Shown here: piece by piece, positions 58,759-64,000 of the stretch
Numbering within the stretch: the first letter of the stretch is position 1
Layout of the letters: every line of letters begins with the position of its first letter
From: Volvox africanus
Taxonomy: Eukaryota > Chlorophyta > Chlorophyceae > Chlamydomonadales > Volvocaceae
Length of the DNA: 64,000 nucleotides
NCBI GenBank assembly: GCA_030268105.1
Contig: BSDZ01000112.1
Coordinates: forward strand, 1,445,501-1,509,500
Reading direction: 5' to 3'
Notes under the pieces: model-generated
Seen by the model: the letters and a program-made list of their open reading frames with translations, nothing else
Told to the model about the DNA's origin: nothing
Database searches by the model: none
Program-made: the position numbers and the translations under genes

Positions 58759-59959
58759 CCTAGCTAGCCAACCCGATTTCGTTGTAGCTGCTAGAGCGCC
58801 GGATAGAGGTCTTGAGACTGTTGGCGCGCGAGCCACTCAAGAGCCCCTTTTCCTTCAGACCCCTGCTCACTTAATTGTGCCGCATTCAGCAGTGAACACG
58901 AATATGGACAACACTGCTGGACCAAGGGTTCTGCCATTACCTCAAGCTCGAGGGCATGATGACATCCCTGAGGTGATGAGATTGTCGATTCCCGTTCCTA
59001 GGCTCAATATTTCGCTGACCGACAAGACACCAGGGCATAGCATAGCCGATGCAACTCGTGCGTACGTGCGTGACGCTAAAAAGTACCTCCAAGCTGTTCA
59101 TGGTGGCGATAATGACGGTATCAGGTGTCTCTTCGTTGGTAACACCCTCGAGGGCGCAGCGAAGGACTGGTATCGCAATTGGACCAACGCCCGGGGCAGC
59201 TATACTTTTGACGAGTTAGTCGCCGCTTTGCTCGCACGATTCGCTACTGAGGTTCAAGCACGCGATGTGGAAGCTCGTAACGTTTTGGCAGCGGGTAGCT
59301 ACCACATGCGTCGGGATGAAAATGTACCTGCGTACCAGTCACGCTTTGAAGCACTTGTGACTCCCATTGCTGACCTCACCGAATCTGAGCGTGTCTTTTG
59401 GTTTAGGCGAGGCCTAACGAAACTTTTGGCTAAATGGTGCGCCACTGACTTGGTTGGAGCGCAGATCAAGTCGTATGACGCGTTGGTCGCTTTTGCTAAG
59501 GGCGCGGAGATACGACTTCTTGCCGGCGAGGAAGAAGTCAAGTCTGCCCCTCGTGCAAATGCCGTGCAAGTGCAGGATCCGCTTGGGGAAGCTGTGGCTC
59601 TCGACCAGGACCTCGGCGCGACCCGCCCCACGCCTACTGCCGCGACGCGACGCAGCAACGGGCAACGCAAGGCGCGCGGGGGCGCTAGCTCGGGTGTCCG
59701 TGGTACAGGAGGGGCAGGTCCGAGCTCGGACCCAGCTAGGAACAGGAAGCGTGGTGGTGCGCCGTCGTCGGCAGCCGCACAGCGTTCCGACCCCAACGCG
59801 AAGCGTACTCGTACGGACGACACATTTATGCCAAAATGGAATTGCAATCGTTCCGAATTCGAGCGTCGAAAATTGGCCAACGTTTGTCTACGGTGTGCGG
59901 AGAGCCATTCTACGAAGGATTGCCCTCTAATGCCGCCGTTTGTACCTCAGCCGAAATAG
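58724..59959 (+). CDS. gag: Gypsy Gag protein (411 aa)
   Basis: This is the structural protein of the particle. Residues about 90-240 fit the retrotransposon Gag family, with the characteristic segment LEGAAKDWYRNW at 142-153 and FDELVAALLARF at 162-173. The region 275-365 is basic and low-complexity (Arg, Gly, Ser, Ala), suited to nucleic acid binding. A zinc knuckle lies at 388-400, but its spacing is C-x2-C-x3-H-x4-C, one residue shorter than the canonical CCHC. The chosen ATG is the first in this frame after a stop at 58703. The frame ends with TAG and pol continues in the same frame. An antisense frame of 193 codons within it is a shadow of its GC-rich codons. Confidence 0.92.
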   Translation: MSAEHDDTPHTSLASQPDFVVAARAPDRGLETVGARATQEPLFLQTPAHLIVPHSAVNTNMDNTAGPRVLPLPQARGHDDIPEVMRLSIPVPRLNISLTDKTPGHSIADATRAYVRDAKKYLQAVHGGDNDGIRCLFVGNTLEGAAKDWYRNWTNARGSYTFDELVAALLARFATEVQARDVEARNVLAAGSYHMRRDENVPAYQSRFEALVTPIADLTESERVFWFRRGLTKLLAKWCATDLVGAQIKSYDALVAFAKGAEIRLLAGEEEVKSAPRANAVQVQDPLGEAVALDQDLGATRPTPTAATRRSNGQRKARGGASSGVRGTGGAGPSSDPARNRKRGGAPSSAAAQRSDPNAKRTRTDDTFMPKWNCNRSEFERRKLANVCLRCAESHSTKDCPLMPPFVPQPK

Positions 59960-59998
59960 GGGCTTGCCCGGGTTCCTGCGGAGGGGGCTCTACCTGGG
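59957..59998 (+). promoter_or_regulatory. Candidate stop-codon readthrough signal between gag and pol
   Basis: The gag TAG is followed by GGG and, after a 7-base spacer, by a stem of seven pairs including one G-U (CCCGGGT at 59967-59973 with ACCTGGG at 59992-59998) around an 18-base loop. Pol is in the same frame with no stop for 1347 codons. A UAG followed by G, a short spacer and a structured element resembles the gag-pol readthrough arrangement known in gammaretroviruses. Whether a pseudoknot forms is not resolved by eye. Confidence 0.55.
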
Positions 59999-62900
59999 TT
60001 TTCTGAACTAACGCGTGGTCGGTGGTCATCCTTACGGCCAGCCGTTAAGGCATTGTTGCCTTGTGTACTTGGACACATCGAGCGAGTCATTGCACGACGC
60101 ATCACGCTTGACGGACGCACGGGACTTCTCTGCTTCGACCCGTTGTGTAATTTGTTTACACCTCGCCGTCCCCTGTCGTCTATCGATCTGTCTAACCACG
60201 TGGTTTTGTTCATCCCCTCGTCTCTGCGTGAGATGTCGGAACAGTTGGCCATATACAGGAGATGTAGGCGTCAATATCCAGGCACTGCCGCATGTGTATT
60301 ACTCCCTGCTTTCTGTCGGCGCAAGGCAGAGGCATTGTTAAGGGGTATGCGGCATGTCCACCGGTTCGAGCCGGGCACCGTTTTGTTTAATGGTGTGGAT
60401 CGGGAGGGTACGCTGGCTCCGTGGCCACACCTATCCTACTCGGTTGACGTTTGGTACGAAGCTCCTGACGGGGGTGCCGTTGGTTACGGACCCGCCCTAA
60501 GTGCACTGACGTTGTCTGCTGGGCAGTCGCTCGTAGATAACCGTGTCCCTGTGGTTCAGATCGGTTTGAATGGCCGTACTCTGAAGGCACTTGTTGACAC
60601 CGGTGCCAGTGACGACTTCATCTCTGTCGCAGAGGTGAATGCGCTGGGGTTGTCCCCAGAGTCGTCTGATTGTACACAGGTTACCCTTGCTGACGGGGGT
60701 AAGCATCCCATCGTGGGCAGGATTACCCTTAGCCTATCGTTAGGCCCTTTGCGTGTTGTGACCCGGCCGTACGTGCTGCAGGGCTTAGCAGAGACTGCAC
60801 CGTACATAATGGGGTCGTCGACATTACGACAGTACCGCGCGCGCATCGACATGGAGACCGCAACCCTGCATATGTGCAAGGGTACTCTGTCGATTAAGGT
60901 ACCTTTCCTGTCGTTCAAACATGTCACACCAAAGGGGGGCGAAACTGAGGCGGTGCCTATGGTTAATTTCGCTGTGACCGCAATGGCCGCGCGAATCGAA
61001 CCAGAGCTAGTCGGGCGTAAGGAGGCCGTCCGTTTGTTACGGAAGGGTGCCCACGGACTGCTTTTAAGGCCGCGGGTGAGCTGTTGTGTCACCACCGCGC
61101 AGATTTCTGTGGATCCTGAGGTTGAGGCCCTACTGTCGCAGTATGAGGACGTCTTTAAAGATATCCCTGGGCTACCACCTATGCGTCCTGTTGATCACAC
61201 AATCCCTCTCATGCCTGGAGCGCAGCCTACGGCCCGGCCAATGTACAGGTTGAGTCCATTGGAACCGGACGAGGTGAAGCGCCAGGTGACGGATTTGCTC
61301 GCGAAGGGTATGATACGCCCCAGCACATCCCCGTATTCTGCACCGATTTTGTTTGTCGGTAAGAAGGATGGGACCTTGCGCATGTGCATTGATTACCGGG
61401 GGTTAAATGCGAATACGGTGAAAAATCGCTACCCTTTGCCACGCGTTGACGACCTGTTGGATAAGCTGAAGGGCTCGGCTTATTTTTCCTCAATTGACTT
61501 ACAACAGGGCTACAATCAGATTCGCATCGCTGCCTCTGATATCCCGAAAACCGCTTTTCGGACGCCCTTCGGTCACTTTGAGTATACGGTCCTATCGTTT
61601 GGTTTGACTAATGCCCCTGCTACGTTTCAGGAGGTTATGGACCGAATGTTTAGGCCGTTTATCGACAGGTTCGTTGTTTGCTACCTGGATGACATCTTGG
61701 TATATTCTAAAACGCGCGAGGAGCACTTGGAGCATCTTCGGCTCGTGCTCGACGTTATGAGGCGGGAGCAATTGTTTGCTAAACGCGCCAAATGCTTTTG
61801 GGCGCAGCCTCAGGTGGAATATTTGGGCCACATTGTGTCGGCCACCGGTGTGAAGATGGACCCGCGGAAGGTCGCCGTGGTTCGCGATTGGCCCGCGCCT
61901 CAGAACCTCACGGAGCTGCGTAAGTTCCTTGGCTTGACCAATTATTTCCGGAAGTTCATTGAAAAATATTCCATCATTGCGGCCCCGCTTACTAACTTAA
62001 CTCGCAAAGGCGTTTTCGTTTCGCTCGAGTCGTGGACGCCGCAATGCCAGCGGGCATTCGAAGAGCTCAAACGAATCGTTGCCGAAGATGTCACCCTTGC
62101 ATTCCCCGATTACTCGTTGCCATTTCGTGTTGAGGTAGTGTCTGATGCCTCAATACTTGGAAGCGGCGCTGTATTGTTACAGGAAGGGCGACCGATCGCC
62201 TTCACGAGTAAGAAGTTTTCTGGTGCGGAGATTCGCTACATCACCGGGGAACAGGAGCTTCTGGCTGTGCTGCACGCTTTAAAGGAATGGCGCTGTTACC
62301 TCGAGGGACGCCCGTTTACTTTAAAGACTGACCATAAGCCCCTAACGTTTTTGCAAAGCGTTCCGACGTTGAACCGCCGTCAAGCTAGGTGGATGGAATA
62401 TCTAGCTAGGTTCAACTGCACCTGGGAGTATATTTCTGGTAAATTGAATATTGCCGATGCTCTCAGTCGACATCCGTCGCTACACGCTGCAATTTTGGCA
62501 GCGCCCGTCGTGCGGCCGCGTAGCGAGGAGGTTCCGATCGCGACGGACCTCGCGGAGCGGTTGAAGGTTGCCTACAGCGCAGACGCCTGGTTCGCGGACC
62601 CGGCTAATGTAGAAAACCTTCGCAAGCAGAATGGCCTTTGGCTACGGACGGAGGGTGCAGCTACGCAAATCGTCGTTCCGAACGACAACGCGCTACGCTA
62701 CGACATCCTTGCGCGGTTCCACGAGGACCCGTTAGCAGGACACCCTGGTAGCAAGCGATTGATCGACTTGGTGCAACGTTCCTTTTGGTGGCCTCGTTTG
62801 GCTAAGGATGCGGCGAACTTCGTCCAGACATGCAGTCTGTGCCAGCGCAATAAGGCTTTGTCCGGTAAGGGCCATGGGTTGTTGCAACCGTTGCCTGTCC

Positions 62901-64000
62901 CGGATGCGCCTTGGGAAAGTGTTTCCATGGACTTCGTAGTCGCGCTGCCCAAAACTGAGGGGGGATACGATGCGGTGTTCGTAATGGTCGATCGTCTGAC
63001 TAAGATGGTTCACCTAGCACCATGCACATCATCCTGCACGGCTGAGCAAACCGCACGTTTGTTTTTCGATAATGTGGTTCGGTTACACGGGATTCCCAAA
63101 AATGTGATCTCGGACCGCGGTGGACAGTTCACGTCTAAGTTTTGGGAAGCGCTCTGCAAACTAGTTGGCATGCGCGTCAACCTGAGCACGGCGTATCACC
63201 CGCAGACTGATGGTCAAACCGAACGCACAAACCGCACGTTGGGTGATATGTTGCGCAATTATGCTGGTCGCACACCACTTGTTTGGGATACATATTTGAC
63301 TGCGGCAGAATTCGCGCTTAACAACGCTGTTAACCGCTCTACAGGCAAAAGTCCGTTCTTTCTTAACTACGGGTTTCATCCCGCGCTACCCGTGTGGCGT
63401 GAGTTGGAAGTGAACGTGCCTGCTGCTAAACTTTTTGCCAAGTCTTTTATGTCCCGAATCACAGACGCGAAGTCGTGTTTGGACGCGGCGCAGCAACGAA
63501 CGATGGAATACTATAACAAATCTAAGCAGGATGTGACGTTTTCGGAAGGGCAACTCGTGTTGCTAAGCACCAAGAACTTGCGTTCCTTGGCCGACGGATC
63601 CCGAAAACTCTTACCCCGCTGGATTGGTCCGTATCCTGTCATGCGCATGGTTGGGAATGTGGCTGTGGAGCTTGCATTGCCCGCTGATATGACCATTCAC
63701 CCCACGTTTCACGTATCGCTTGTTCGTCCGTATCGTGGTACGGAACCCGTCCCTGAGCCTGCTAACGCCCCCGCAGCGATCGAACCAGTTCCCGAGACCT
63801 GGATCGCTGGTAAACAGAAGTTTTACGATGTGGAGCGGGTGTTAGACTATCGCGCGCGTCGTGTGGGCCGACACCGACGTAAGCGAACAGTACACGAGTA
63901 CTTGGTTAAGTGGACAGGGTATACCGACGAGCACAACTCATGGGAACCGGCACGCAACTTCTCACAGGACATGAAACCCCTGCTCGAAGAAGCCCGCAAA
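59960..64000 (+). CDS. pol: Gypsy Pol polyprotein with chromodomain (open at window end, 1347 codons seen)
   Basis: The enzymatic polyprotein, in frame with Gag across a TAG. Counting from the codon after the TAG: 1-210 is unassigned with a possible degenerate methyltransferase-like segment; aspartic protease DTGAS at 213-217; reverse transcriptase about 410-640 with YLDD at 575-578; RNase H with D729 and TDHKPL (D791); integrase HHCC zinc finger about 910-960; integrase catalytic D991, D1052 and E1088, with 35 residues between the last two; GPY/F module near RWIGPYPV (about 1220); chromodomain about 1288-1345 with [16 protein letters not shown] and SWEP. The chromodomain keeps the Y, W and Y positions expected for a methyl-lysine cage. 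The first in-frame ATG is at 60233, so separate initiation is possible but less likely than readthrough. All catalytic residues are present. Confidence 0.93.

Larger units (their letters stand above)
57437..64000 (+). mobile_element. Ty3/gypsy chromovirus, 5' LTR through chromodomain (right-truncated by window edge)
   Basis: An LTR, a primer binding site starting with TGG, gag, and a pol with protease, reverse transcriptase, RNase H, integrase and chromodomain in that order identify a Ty3/gypsy element of the chromovirus group. It interrupts the array inside a plus-strand LTR. The 3' LTR and the second target duplication lie beyond the window. Apart from one in-frame TAG between gag and pol the coding region is open throughout, so the copy is young or still active. 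Confidence 0.95.

Noticed and set aside
59299..59880. 193-codon minus-strand frame within gypsy gag
   Set aside because: It lies wholly opposite the Gag coding frame, is rich in Arg/Ala/Pro as expected from GC-rich antisense, and has no recognised domain.

Overview
This window is eukaryotic repeat DNA and contains no recognisable host gene. It consists of LTR-retrotransposon material arranged as a long tandem array, two intact Ty1/copia elements inside that array, and the 5' part of an intact Ty3/gypsy chromovirus that interrupts its right end. The organism cannot be fixed from the sequence. The copia Gag looks, from memory of the family, like Osser-type elements of green algae, so a chlorophyte is my low-confidence guess.

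Positions 1-57436 hold a head-to-tail macrosatellite: 17 consecutive units (15 complete, one partial at each end), basic period 2940 bp. Lengths step by 105 bp (2940, 3045, 3150) because a 105-bp minisatellite inside one LTR is present in one to three copies. The unit is itself a composite of dead copia parts. It has a plus-strand LTR (TGTTAAG...CTTAACA), a 109-bp spacer, and a second, minus-strand solo LTR of the same family with a 5-bp target duplication CAATT. A nested palindrome, an AT-rich block, a frameshifted RNase H tail on the minus strand, a probable Pol linker relic and a shredded gag start on the plus strand follow. All units share the same breaks, so the composite formed first and was then amplified.

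Two adjacent units (32586-40273 and 40274-48171) each carry a 4743-bp copia element with 241-bp LTRs, a 1352-codon uninterrupted Gag-Pol frame, a primer site matching the anticodon arm of initiator tRNA-Met, and the same target duplication ATATG at the same base of the unit. They are nearly identical and share LTR-specific differences. One insertion followed by duplication of unit plus element by unequal exchange explains this best.

From 57437 to the window end lies a Ty3/gypsy element: an 821-bp 5' LTR rich in hairpins, a primer binding site, a leader with a possible spliced upstream exon, gag, then pol in the same frame behind a single in-frame TAG followed by a stem-loop. Pol reads protease, reverse transcriptase, RNase H, integrase, GPY/F and chromodomain without a break to base 64000. 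About 210 residues between the TAG and the protease resemble a degenerate methyltransferase-like domain. A chromodomain element inside a satellite array suggests heterochromatin, possibly pericentromeric; that is inference.
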